23,897 nt of DNA from DATJBC01 sp035515515 (GCA_035515515.1 DATJBC010000329.1:1-23897), one strand, 5' to 3'. Counted from the stretch's first letter, positions 15,057 through 22,981 are shown. Made by a program: numbers and translations. The notes: generated by a model from the sequence alone, not told the origin.

Positions 15057-17126
15057 GTGCCGAGTTATCCACCGTCCCGCATCCGCAACGTCGCCCTGGT
15101 CGGACACAACGGTTCCGGCAAGACCACCTTGGCGGAGGCGCTGCTCTTCGCCACGGGCGCCACCACCCGGCAGGGAAAGGTGGACGACGGGTCGACGGTG
15201 AGCGACTTCGAGCCCGAAGAGGTGAAGCGTCACATGTCGCTGTCGCTCGCCCTGGCCCCCTGCACCCTGGGCGACGTCAAGATCAACGTCGTCGACACCC
15301 CGGGGTACGCCGACTTCTTCGGCGAGGTACGCGCCGCGCTGTCGGTGGTCGACCTCGTCGTCGTGGTGGTGAGCGCGGTGGAAGGCATCGAGGCCCAGAC
15401 CGAGGCGGCGTGGGCCCTCGCCGCCGAGCTCGGCCTGCCGCGGCTGGTCTTCATCAACAAGCTCGACCGCGAGCGCGCCAGCTTCGACCGCACCCTGGCC
15501 GGGCTCCGTGAGCGCTTCGGCGCCGGCATCGCGCCCCTCGAGCTGCCCGTGGGCGAGGAGGCTGGCTTCCGGGGGGTGGCCGACCTCCTCACCGACAGCG
15601 CCATCATCTACGAGGGGGGCAAGCCGCAGCCCGGACCCATCCCCGACGACCTGGCCGCCACCGAGCACGAGGTGCGCGAGCAGCTGGTGGAGGGGATCGT
15701 GGTGGGCGACGACGCCCTCATGGAGCGCTACCTCGACGGCGACGTGCCCTCGGGGGCCGAGCTCGAGGCCACCTTGGCCCGGGGCGTGGCCGACGGGCTC
15801 GTGTTCCCGGTGGTGTGCGGATCGGCCACCACCGGCGTGGGCATCGACCGCCTGGCGTCGCTGTTGTCCGAGATCGCCCCCAGCCCCGACGTCCGGCCCC
15901 CGCTCGAGGTCCGGGCGGGCGACGCCGTGCACGAGGTGGCCTGCGACCCCGGTGCCCAGCCGCTGGCCCGCGTGTTCAAGACGATCTCGGACCCCTACGT
16001 GGGCAAGATCTCGCTGCTCCGGGTGGTGTCGGGCACGATCAGGCCCGACACCGTCCTCACCAACCCCCGCAGCCACGCCGACGAGCGGCTGCACGTGCTG
16101 CAGCTGCTGCGGGGCAAGGAGGCCCAGCCCGCCAACGAGGCCCAGGCCGGCGACATCGTGGCCGTGCCCAAGCTGTCGGACACCGCCACCGGCGACACCC
16201 TCGCCCCCAAGGGCACACCGGTGGTGATCCCGGGCACGCCGGCCGAGCCGGTGGCGCTGTCCATCGCCATCCGTCCCAAGTCCAAGGGCGACGAGGACAA
16301 GCTCATGACGGGGCTCCACCGGCTCCAGGAGGAGGACCCCGCCCTCCACGTCGAGCGTGTGGACGAGACGCACCAGACGATCCTGCGCGGCACCGGCGAG
16401 ACGCACCTGGCCGTCACCGCCGAGCGCCTCGCCCGCAAGTTCGGGGTCGAGGTGGCCACCGAGGACGTGCTCGTGCCGTTCCGCGAGACCATCACCAAGC
16501 AGGCCGAGGCGGAGGGCAAGTACAAGAAGCAGACCGGCGGTCACGGGCAGTTCGGTGTGGCGTCGATCCGCATCGAGCCCCTCGAGCGCGGCGAGGGCTT
16601 CCACTTCGTGGACCAGGTCGTGGGGGGCGCCATCCCCAAGCAGTACATCCCCGCCGTCGAGAAGGGCATCATCGAGGCCATGGGGTTGGGCGGCGAGCAC
16701 GGCTACCCCGTCGTCGACGTGCAGGTGACGTGCTTCGACGGCAAGTACCACCCCGTCGACTCGTCGGAGATGAGCTTCAAGATGGCGGGCTCGCTGGCCT
16801 TCAAGGAGGCCATGGCCAAGGCGGCGCCGGTCCTGCTCGAGCCGATCTCGCTGCTGGAGGTCACGGTGCCGGCGAGCATGCAGGGCGACATCCTCGGGGA
16901 CCTGAACTCCCGGCGCGGGCGCGTGCAGGGGACCGACACCCTCGAGGGGGGCACCCAGAAGATCACGGCGCTCGTGCCCACCGCCGAGATCCAGCGCTAC
17001 GCGGTCGACCTCCGCTCGCTCACCGGGGGCCGGGGCCGCTTCCGGAGCGAGCACGACCACTACGACGTGGTGCCGGCCAACCTGGTGGAGCGGATGGCGA
17101 AGGCGAAGGCCCAGGCGTCGACCTGA
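15057..17126 (+). CDS. EF-G-like translational GTPase (EF-G2/FusA2 type)
   Basis: Paralogue of elongation factor G, with GTPase plus EF-G domains II-V over 689 residues. The P-loop is GHNGSGKT at 16-23 instead of the AHIDAGKT of canonical EF-G. DTPGY at 80-84, NKLD at 134-137 and the later G5-like GSA are intact. Switch I has RHMSLSLA where EF-G has RGITI. Later landmarks are GTGETHL and GGHGQFGV before the domain IV region. These changes are typical of the EF-G2 group, whose role is unsettled, so this should not be annotated as the main EF-G. The GTG at 15057-15059 has GGGAGG at 8 bases, better than the GTG at 15048, which lies inside that site. Its 3' end overlaps the opposing pqqD-like gene by 107 bases. 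Confidence 0.88.
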   Translation: MPSYPPSRIRNVALVGHNGSGKTTLAEALLFATGATTRQGKVDDGSTVSDFEPEEVKRHMSLSLALAPCTLGDVKINVVDTPGYADFFGEVRAALSVVDLVVVVVSAVEGIEAQTEAAWALAAELGLPRLVFINKLDRERASFDRTLAGLRERFGAGIAPLELPVGEEAGFRGVADLLTDSAIIYEGGKPQPGPIPDDLAATEHEVREQLVEGIVVGDDALMERYLDGDVPSGAELEATLARGVADGLVFPVVCGSATTGVGIDRLASLLSEIAPSPDVRPPLEVRAGDAVHEVACDPGAQPLARVFKTISDPYVGKISLLRVVSGTIRPDTVLTNPRSHADERLHVLQLLRGKEAQPANEAQAGDIVAVPKLSDTATGDTLAPKGTPVVIPGTPAEPVALSIAIRPKSKGDEDKLMTGLHRLQEEDPALHVERVDETHQTILRGTGETHLAVTAERLARKFGVEVATEDVLVPFRETITKQAEAEGKYKKQTGGHGQFGVASIRIEPLERGEGFHFVDQVVGGAIPKQYIPAVEKGIIEAMGLGGEHGYPVVDVQVTCFDGKYHPVDSSEMSFKMAGSLAFKEAMAKAAPVLLEPISLLEVTVPASMQGDILGDLNSRRGRVQGTDTLEGGTQKITALVPTAEIQRYAVDLRSLTGGRGRFRSEHDHYDVVPANLVERMAKAKAQAST

Positions 17127-17433
17127 CCCCGGCGGCGTGCTCCACGTCGGACAGGAGCCCGACGTCGAGCAGCTTCGCCACGGTGAGGGCGACGTCGTCT
17201 GCCACCTCGTCGGGGTCGAGCTCGATCTCGGCCGCCAGGTCCTCGACGATCCCCGTCACCGTGCGCGCCCCGTCGCAGCGCGCCCACACCGCCGACGCGC
17301 TGGCGTTGAGGACCAGCACGGCGTGGCCGACCTCGTCGTAGATCATGGTCTTGTCGTCGACCGTCACCGTCGACGCCCGGGGGCGACGCAGCGGCACCAC
17401 GGTGGCGATGTCGGTGCCCCCGGTCTCGGTCAT
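17020..17433 (-). CDS. PqqD-like peptide-binding chaperone (RRE domain)
   Basis: PqqD-fold proteins are RiPP recognition elements that hold the leader of a precursor for a modifying enzyme. The 137 residues contain a PqqD-like domain at about 22-98, recognised by the pattern of a short beta-rich N-part, LNASASAVWARCDGARTVTGI near 42-62, an acidic helix, and a closing KLLDVGLL. The tail after residue 102 is Pro/Ser/Gly/Arg-rich and is encoded antisense to the end of the EF-G-like gene, so it may be a late addition. ATG at 17431-17433 has GAGGAG at 7 bases, overlapping the stop of the HprK-like gene. No pqq genes are nearby, so PQQ synthesis is unlikely. Its likely partners are the upstream kinase-like protein and the LPXTG protein. 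Confidence 0.8.
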   Translation of the reverse strand: MTETGGTDIATVVPLRRPRASTVTVDDKTMIYDEVGHAVLVLNASASAVWARCDGARTVTGIVEDLAAEIELDPDEVADDVALTVAKLLDVGLLSDVEHAAGVRSTPGPSPSPSAPPGWPAPRRSGRARSGSGPGPR

Positions 17434-17444
17434 TGGTTCGCTCC

Positions 17445-18452
17445 TCACGGCGCCTCTCCTCGGGCCCGCAGGGGTGTGGCCAGCACCGCGGCGGCGGCCA
17501 CCGCGTCGAGGATGAGCCGGCACGCCTCCTCCAGGTCGGACATGTCGAGCCGGAAGCACAGGCAGCGCCGGGCTGTCTCGGCCAGGACGTGCATGCCCAC
17601 CGCGCCGTGCACGTCGAGGTTCACCGCGTTCACCACCAGCGCCACCAGGGCGTCCCCGCTCGTGATGGGCACGAGCGCCGTGGGGCCGTCGGCGTCGTAG
17701 TGCGGCACCACCACCATGCGGGCCCGGCACGGCTGGGCGACGGCGCCCGGCCGCAGGGCATCGGGCACGACGTGCAGGGCTCGGCGGCCGTCGACCGTCA
17801 CGGGCACCCCCGGCACGCTGCCGGCCGCCGCGGGCGCATCGCCCTCGCCGGCCGGGGCCCCGGCCCCGACGGGGAGCCGCGCCCCGGAGGGGGGTCGGCG
17901 GGCACCGAAGAGGACGGCCTCGGATCCCGGCTTCACCGCCAACGCCTTCGGGAACGGCACGAGCAGGTGGTCGTGGCGGCGGACGGCCACGACCTCGTCC
18001 GACAGGTATGCCAGCCCGCGCTGCACGAGCCCCGCCACCAACGTGGTCTTCCCCGACTCCATGGGTGCCGGGAGCACGATGCCGATCCCACCGGCGCTCA
18101 CGGCCCCGGCGTGGACCATCACGTGGCGGCGCCCGGCCCGCACCGTGGCCCCGTTGAGGTGCCACAGCAGCCAAGCCGCGGCCGCCTCGGCGTGGGCGAC
18201 CGACGCCACCGGCGCGCCGTCGAGGGACAGCTCGTACCCGCCGGGGGCGCCGCCGTCGGCGACGGGCGTCACGGCGTAGTGGTGTGCGGGGGGCTTGTCG
18301 GAGCGCAGCGGCTCAAGGATCGACGCCACCATGCGGCCCAGGGCGGGGTCGTGACAGGTGAACGCGAACGAGAACTCGAGCGCCTCGTAGGGCGATGACG
18401 TGTAGACGACGTCCGCCGCGCTGTCGCCCGCACGAGACGGCGACAACACCAT
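17445..18452 (-). CDS. HprK-like P-loop kinase
   Basis: Resembles the catalytic core of HPr kinase/phosphorylase, a group that includes peptide-modifying kinases in RiPP clusters. In the 335 residues, HAGAVSAGGIGIVLPAP leads into a Walker A of the form A-x4-GKT at 129-136 (APMESGKT). LSDEVVAV at about 150-157 supplies acidic metal-binding residues, and VPFPKALAVKPGS near 165 is common in HprK-related proteins. HPr-binding features and a PTS context are not visible, so HPr is not the expected substrate. It lies 4 bases after the LPXTG protein gene and 11 bases before the pqqD-like gene, in one apparent operon. ATG at 18450-18452 was chosen; a GTG four codons earlier would overlap the upstream stop. 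Kinase activity and target are inference. Confidence 0.74.
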   Translation of the reverse strand: MVLSPSRAGDSAADVVYTSSPYEALEFSFAFTCHDPALGRMVASILEPLRSDKPPAHHYAVTPVADGGAPGGYELSLDGAPVASVAHAEAAAAWLLWHLNGATVRAGRRHVMVHAGAVSAGGIGIVLPAPMESGKTTLVAGLVQRGLAYLSDEVVAVRRHDHLLVPFPKALAVKPGSEAVLFGARRPPSGARLPVGAGAPAGEGDAPAAAGSVPGVPVTVDGRRALHVVPDALRPGAVAQPCRARMVVVPHYDADGPTALVPITSGDALVALVVNAVNLDVHGAVGMHVLAETARRCLCFRLDMSDLEEACRLILDAVAAAAVLATPLRARGEAP

Positions 18453-18456
18453 GGCG

Positions 18457-19170
18457 CTAGCCACGCGTGTCGTCGTCGCGCGGTGCCGTGGCCGCCGCCC
18501 GGCTCGACCACCGGGTGAGGAGCCACCCGCCCACCGCCATGGCGCCGCCGAGCGCGGCGTCCTGCGCGGCGTTGAAGCCGGTGAAGGGCAGCGTCCCTCC
18601 CGCGGACGCGCTCGTCGCGGGAGCAGCGGACCCGCCTGCGGCCACCACCGGTGCGACGCCACCCGGTGCCGGCGAGGTGCCGGCGGCGGCCGGGGCGCCG
18701 GGCGATCCCGAGCCGCTCCCCGGCACCGGCCCCGGGGCGCCCGGGGCGCTGCCGTCGCCCCCTGCGCCGGAGCCCGCTGGGGAGGCGTTGTTGCCTCCCG
18801 GCCCTCCGCCGTTGCCGCCGTCGTTCCCGTTGCCGCCGTCGTTCCCGTTCCCGCCCGGTCCGTCACCCCAGCCGTTGCCGCCGTTGCCACCGTCGGGATG
18901 GCAGTCCCGGGCGCCGAGGGTGGCGGTCCCGGCTTGCTCGCCGGACCCGTCCCCGCAGCCGGGCGGCCGCGACATCGTGCCCGCCGCGGCCGGCGTGGCG
19001 ATCAGGATCTCGGGGGCGGCCCAGGCGACGAGGCCGGCGGCGATGGCCCCCTTGCCGACGCGGCCGACCACCTGGCGGCGCGACAACAGGTTCGCAGGGT
19101 GCTCGTCGGCAACGGGGGTGGCGGGAGGCCCGTCCCCACGGGCGATCCCGTCGCTCTCCAACCCGCTCAT
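18457..19170 (-). CDS. Tat-exported Gly/Asn-rich LPXTG-type wall-anchored protein
   Basis: Unrecognised protein of 237 residues with a clear export-and-anchor plan. A charged N-terminus is followed by twin arginines at 31-32 (LSRRQVVGRVGKG), a hydrophobic segment at about 41-58, and an ATPAAAG cleavage region near 58-64. Cysteines C72 and C90 lie in the mature N-part. Residues 94-128 are a Gly/Asn/Asp repeat region including GNGNDG twice; 129-190 are Ala/Gly/Pro/Ser-rich. The C-terminus has the sortase signal LPFTG at 194-198, a hydrophobic stretch at about 201-219, and RWSSR, then an unusually long 13-residue acidic/basic end. ATG at 19168-19170 has GAGGA at 7 bases. It opens the module with the HprK-like and PqqD-like genes, so it may be their substrate. 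No sortase gene is in the window. Confidence 0.8.
   Translation of the reverse strand: MSGLESDGIARGDGPPATPVADEHPANLLSRRQVVGRVGKGAIAAGLVAWAAPEILIATPAAAGTMSRPPGCGDGSGEQAGTATLGARDCHPDGGNGGNGWGDGPGGNGNDGGNGNDGGNGGGPGGNNASPAGSGAGGDGSAPGAPGPVPGSGSGSPGAPAAAGTSPAPGGVAPVVAAGGSAAPATSASAGGTLPFTGFNAAQDAALGGAMAVGGWLLTRWSSRAAATAPRDDDTRG
18811..18846. repeat. Two perfect tandem copies of an 18-base unit
   Basis: GTTGCCGCCGTCGTTCCC occurs twice head to tail inside the LPXTG protein gene, encoding the repeated Gly-Asn-Gly-Asn-Asp-Gly unit on the minus strand. Degenerate copies flank it (near 18881-18896). Copy number is likely to vary between strains. Confidence 0.75.
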
Positions 19171-19191
19171 GGTCACGTCCTCGCAGCATCC

Positions 19192-19212
19192 CGGGCACAC
19201 AGGCCGTGCCCG
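19192..19212. repeat. 7-bp hairpin in the HIT-LPXTG protein gap
   Basis: CGGGCAC and GTGCCCG flank a 7-base loop in the 60-base gap, just upstream of the ribosome site of the LPXTG protein gene. It could be an attenuator or a processing site separating the module from the thrS transcript. No T-tract follows. Confidence 0.3.
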
Positions 19213-19230
19213 AAGAACGACGGGACGCGT

Positions 19231-19752
19231 TCAGGCTTGCGGCCAGGCCCCGTGGAGCCGCTCCCAGCCCACCACCAGGGGTTCCGGCATGACCCGCACC
19301 CCGGACACCGCCGTCATGAAGTTGGTGTCCCCCGACCAGCGGGGCAGCACGTGCAGGTGCAGGTGCTCGGGGATGCCGGCGCCCGCCGCCCGCCCGAGGT
19401 TGGCGCCCATGTTGATGCCGTCGGGCTCGTACACCGCACGCAGCGTCGCCACGGCCTGCCGTGACGCCTCCCACACGTCGACGGACTCCTCGGGGGTGAG
19501 CTCGCCCAGGTCGCGCACGTGGCGCAGGGGCATCACGAGCATGTGGCCACTGGCGTAGGGGTAGGCGTTGAGCACCACGGCACTCAGGCGGCCCTGCCAC
19601 ACCACCCCGTTGTCCGGCGACGGCGGCCCCGAGGCCAGGATCCGGCAGAAGACGCAGCCGTCGGCGCCGCCCCGGCGCTCGGCCGCCGACGCCGACACCA
19701 CGTACTCGTGGCGCCAACCGGCCCACAGCTGCTCGAGGCCCTGCTCACCCAC
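19231..19752 (-). CDS. HIT family nucleotide hydrolase/phosphorylase
   Basis: Small cytoplasmic nucleotide-binding enzyme of the histidine triad superfamily. The mycobacterial gene at the same place, between thrS and pgsA, is an AP4A phosphorylase, and that is the likely role here. The 173 residues begin with the LEQLWAGWRHEYV block shared with that protein. C33-x2-C36 (GCVFC) then follows, with LNAYPYASGHMLVMPLRHV near 61-79, NMGANLGRAAGAGIPEH, and the triad H130-L-H132-L-H134. The GTG at 19750-19752 overlaps the end of thrS by 8 bases; the longer frame upstream lies inside thrS and has no homology. It is the last housekeeping gene before the LPXTG/HprK/PqqD module. Confidence 0.88.
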   Translation of the reverse strand: MGEQGLEQLWAGWRHEYVVSASAAERRGGADGCVFCRILASGPPSPDNGVVWQGRLSAVVLNAYPYASGHMLVMPLRHVRDLGELTPEESVDVWEASRQAVATLRAVYEPDGINMGANLGRAAGAGIPEHLHLHVLPRWSGDTNFMTAVSGVRVMPEPLVVGWERLHGAWPQA

Positions 19753-21796
19753 CGGAGGCGGCGTCTTCCGGTGCTCCCCTGGCGTCGATCTCCCGTGCCA
19801 CGTCGGCCACCAGCGGGTCCAGCGCCACCCCACGGCGCGGCCGCTCGGACCCGCGTGCGTTCACGCCCACCGTGCGCGACCCCGTGTCGTCGTCGCCCAC
19901 CACGAGGACGTAGGGGACCTTCTCGAGCTTCCAGCGCCTGATGCGGGCGGGCAGCGGCTCGTCGGCCGGCCCCACCTCGACCCGCACGCCGGCCCGGCGG
20001 AAGGTCTCGGCCACCTGCTGCGCGTAGCCGTCGTGGTCGCCGCGCACCGGCAGCACCACCACCTGCACGGGCATGAGCCAGGTGGGCAGGGCACCCGCGT
20101 AGTGCTCGAGCAGGATGGCGAAGAACCGCTCCACCGATCCGAACAGCGCCCGGTGGATCATGACCGGCTGGTGCCGGGCGTTGTCGGCGCCCACGTACTC
20201 CAGGCCGAAGCGCTTGGGCAGCTGGAGGTCGAGCTGGATGGTCGACACCTGCCAGTACCGGCCGATGGCGTCGCGCGCCTGGACCGAGATCTTGGGCCCG
20301 TAGAAGGCGCCGCCCCCCTCGTCGAGCACCAGCTCGAGCCCCCGCCCCTCGGCCACGGCGCGCAGGACGGCGGTGGCCTCGTCCCACTCCTCGTCGGTCC
20401 CGACCGCCTTGCCCTCGGGCCTGGTCGAGAGCTCCAGGTAGAAGTCCTCGAGGCCGTAGTCGCGCAGCAGGTCGAGCACGAACGTGAGCAGCGATCCCAG
20501 CTCCTCGGCCATCTGCTCGCGGGCGCAGAAGATGTGGGAGTCGTCCATCGTCATGCCCCGCACCCGCGTGAGCCCGTGGACGACACCCGACTTCTCGTAG
20601 CGGTAGACGGTGCCGAACTCGAAGAGCCGCAGGGGCAGCTCCCGGTACGAGCGCTGCCGGCTCCGGTACACCAGGATGTGGAACGGGCAGTTCATGGGGC
20701 GGACGTAGTACTTCTGCTCGTCGATCTCCATGGGCGCGAACACGCCCTCGGCGAACCAGTCCAGATGGCCCGAGATCTCGAACAGCTCGGACTTGGTGAT
20801 GTGCGGCGTGTAGACGAACTGGTAGCCGCTCTCCTCGTGGCGCCGGCGGGAGTAGTCCTCCATCAACCGGCGGATGAGCCCGCCCTTGGGGTGGAACACC
20901 GCCAGCCCGGACCCGATCTCGCGCGGGAACGAGAACAGGTCGAGCTCGGCCCCCAGGCGCCGGTGGTCGCGCCGTTCGGCCTCCTCGAGGCGGTGGAGGT
21001 GCTCCTCGAGCGCCTTGTCGGACTCCCACGCCGTGCCGTAGATCCGCTGGAGCTGGGGGCGCTTCTCGTCGCCGCGCCAGTAGGCGCCGGCCACCCGCAG
21101 CAGCTTGAAGTGCCCCAGCCGTCCGGTGGAGCCCACGTGCGGCCCCCGGCACAGGTCCACGAAGCCCCCGGTGGCCCCGGGGCCTCGGCCGGGTCCGCCC
21201 TCTGCGCCGGGGCGGTGCGGGTTCCGGTAGGCGCTCACCACGGCGGCGTCGGGTGCGATGTCGCCTGCGGCCTCGGCCGACAGGTCACGGTCGGGCTCGG
21301 CGCCGGCGACGCCCTCGATGATCTCGCGCTTGAAGGGCTGGTCGGCGAACAGCGCCAGCCCCTCGTCGATGCTGTGCTCCTCGCGCACGAACGCTTGGTC
21401 CTCGGCGATGATCGCCCGCATGGCCGCCTCGATGCGTTCGAGGTCGTCGTCGCTGAAGGTGGCGCCGCCGGGCAGGGCGAAGTCGTAGTAGAAGCCGTCG
21501 GCGATGGGCGGGCCGATGGCGTAGTGCGCGCCCGGCCACAGCTCGAGCACGGCCTGGGCCAGCACGTGCGCGGTGGAGTGGCGCAGCACGGCCCGTCCCG
21601 CCTCGCTGTCGTCGGTGATCACCGCCACCGCGGCGCCCTCGGGCAGCGGCGCGGAGAGGTCGGTCTCGGCGCCGTCGACCGTCACCGCCACGGCCGCCTT
21701 GGCCAGGCGCCGACCGATGGCGGCCGCCAGGTCGGCCCCGGTGGCGCCGAGGGCGAGCTGCTTGGTGGACCCGTCGGGGAGCCGGACGTCGGTCAC
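19745..21796 (-). CDS. thrS: Threonine--tRNA ligase
   Basis: Charges tRNA-Thr with threonine. The 683 residues show a TGS domain at about 1-62, the editing domain with HSTAH at 73-77 and CRGPH at 216-220, and a class II catalytic core. In the core, NCPFHIL contains the zinc cysteine, YRYEKSGVVHGLTRVRGMTMDD is motif 2, and ARHQPVMIHRALFGSVERF is motif 3. A C-terminal anticodon-binding domain follows from about 575. A Gly/Pro-rich insertion at about 194-210 interrupts the editing domain just before the CRGPH motif. The GTG at 21794-21796 overlaps the mshC-like stop as GTGA and starts right at the TGS domain. No T-box leader is expected for an internal operon gene, and none is seen. Confidence 0.96.
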   Translation of the reverse strand: MTDVRLPDGSTKQLALGATGADLAAAIGRRLAKAAVAVTVDGAETDLSAPLPEGAAVAVITDDSEAGRAVLRHSTAHVLAQAVLELWPGAHYAIGPPIADGFYYDFALPGGATFSDDDLERIEAAMRAIIAEDQAFVREEHSIDEGLALFADQPFKREIIEGVAGAEPDRDLSAEAAGDIAPDAAVVSAYRNPHRPGAEGGPGRGPGATGGFVDLCRGPHVGSTGRLGHFKLLRVAGAYWRGDEKRPQLQRIYGTAWESDKALEEHLHRLEEAERRDHRRLGAELDLFSFPREIGSGLAVFHPKGGLIRRLMEDYSRRRHEESGYQFVYTPHITKSELFEISGHLDWFAEGVFAPMEIDEQKYYVRPMNCPFHILVYRSRQRSYRELPLRLFEFGTVYRYEKSGVVHGLTRVRGMTMDDSHIFCAREQMAEELGSLLTFVLDLLRDYGLEDFYLELSTRPEGKAVGTDEEWDEATAVLRAVAEGRGLELVLDEGGGAFYGPKISVQARDAIGRYWQVSTIQLDLQLPKRFGLEYVGADNARHQPVMIHRALFGSVERFFAILLEHYAGALPTWLMPVQVVVLPVRGDHDGYAQQVAETFRRAGVRVEVGPADEPLPARIRRWKLEKVPYVLVVGDDDTGSRTVGVNARGSERPRRGVALDPLVADVAREIDARGAPEDAASGG

Positions 21797-22977
21797 AGCG
21801 TCACCCCCAGCAGCGCGGCGGCGCGCGCCGGGCTGCGGGTGGGGGCCGCCTCGTCGATGACCGCCAGCGCCCGAGGCGCGTCGAGGTCGTCGTCCAGGCA
21901 GCGGCGCACCTCGTCGAGCACGGCGTCGTCGTCCCGCGCGGCGGGCCCCCGGGCGCCACCGCGCCAGCGCTCGAGGCGGGCGGCGGCCTCCTCCACGTCG
22001 CCGAGGCGGAAGTCCCAGTCGCTCCGGTAGTGGTGCGCCAGGAGGGCGAGGCGGATGGCCATCGGCTCCCACTCCTTCAGCAGGTCGTCCACGAAGACGA
22101 GGTTGCCGAGCGACTTCGACATCTTCACCCCGTCGAGCCCCACCATGCCCACGTGCAGCCAGTGGCGCGAGAACGTCGTGCCGGTGACCGACTCGGACTG
22201 GGCCGTCTCACACTCGTGGTGGGGGAAGACGAGGTCCCGCCCCCCGCCGTGGAGGTCGACGGTGCTGCCGAGCTCGCGCATGGCCAGCGCCGAGCACTCG
22301 ATGTGCCATCCGGGGCGTCCCGGCCCCCAGCGCGACTCCCAGGAGGGCTCGTCGGGGGCCGACGGCTGCCACAGGACGAAGTCGAGCGGGTCCCGCTTGT
22401 TGGGGTCGCCGGGGTTGCCGCCGCGCTCGGCGGCCAGCTCGAGCATCTCGCCCCGGCCCAGGTGGCACACCTGGCCGAAGGCCGGGAACGTCGCCACGTC
22501 GAAGTACACCGCGCCGCCGGCCACGTACGCGTGGCCCGAGTCCAGGACGGAGCCGATGAGCGACAGGATGTCGGGGATCGCCGAGGTGGCCCGGGGCTCG
22601 CCGTAGACGGGCAGCAGGTCGAGCGCCTGCATGTTGGCGTCGAAGCGCGCCATCTCCTCGGCGGCCAGGTCGAGATAGTGCACCCCCAGCTCGCGTGCCT
22701 TGCGCAGGATGTCGTCGTCCACGTCGGTCACGTTGCGCACCAGGCGCGTCTCGTGGCCGAGGTCGACGAGCCGGCGCTGCAGGAGGTCGAAGGTCAGGTA
22801 CACCTGCGCGTGGCCCACGTGGGCGGCGTCGTAGGGGGTGATGCCGCAGGAGTACATGGTCACCACCGGCCCCGGGTCGAAGGTCACCACATCGCCGCGC
22901 GGGGTGTCGTGCAGCCGCATCATCGGGGCCGACACCGCCCCGCTCGCAACCGACATCGCATCGGGAGCGGGCCGCAC
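21793..22977 (-). CDS. mshC: Cysteine:glucosaminyl-inositol ligase MshC (CysRS-like)
   Basis: MshC joins cysteine to GlcN-inositol in an ATP-dependent step of mycothiol synthesis and is derived from cysteinyl-tRNA synthetase. The 394 residues carry CGITPYDAAHVGHA at 44-57, where CysRS normally reads CGPTVYD..HIGH and mycobacterial MshC reads CGITPYD. GRPGWHIECSALAM, HGGGRDLVFPHHE and KMSKSLGNLV (near 293) are also present. It ends at LLGVTL, like mycobacterial MshC, without the CysRS anticodon-binding domain, so MshC is preferred over cysS. The start is uncertain: the GTG at 22977 lies 4 bases after the npdG-like stop, and an ATG at 22956 is possible. The stop overlaps the thrS start. Confidence 0.85.
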   Translation of the reverse strand: MRPAPDAMSVASGAVSAPMMRLHDTPRGDVVTFDPGPVVTMYSCGITPYDAAHVGHAQVYLTFDLLQRRLVDLGHETRLVRNVTDVDDDILRKARELGVHYLDLAAEEMARFDANMQALDLLPVYGEPRATSAIPDILSLIGSVLDSGHAYVAGGAVYFDVATFPAFGQVCHLGRGEMLELAAERGGNPGDPNKRDPLDFVLWQPSAPDEPSWESRWGPGRPGWHIECSALAMRELGSTVDLHGGGRDLVFPHHECETAQSESVTGTTFSRHWLHVGMVGLDGVKMSKSLGNLVFVDDLLKEWEPMAIRLALLAHHYRSDWDFRLGDVEEAAARLERWRGGARGPAARDDDAVLDEVRRCLDDDLDAPRALAVIDEAAPTRSPARAAALLGVTL

Positions 22978-22981
22978 CCGG

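Noticed and set aside
17020..17433. Involvement in pyrroloquinoline quinone synthesis
   Set aside because: No pqqA, pqqB, pqqC or pqqE in the neighbourhood; PqqD-like domains occur in many other peptide systems.
17445..18452. Annotation as a true HPr kinase/phosphorylase
   Set aside because: No PTS genes or HPr nearby and only the P-loop core is recognisable; kept as HprK-like.
21793..22977. Annotation as cysteinyl-tRNA synthetase (cysS)
   Set aside because: CGITPYD motif, short length and the MshC-like C-terminal end without an anticodon-binding domain favour MshC.
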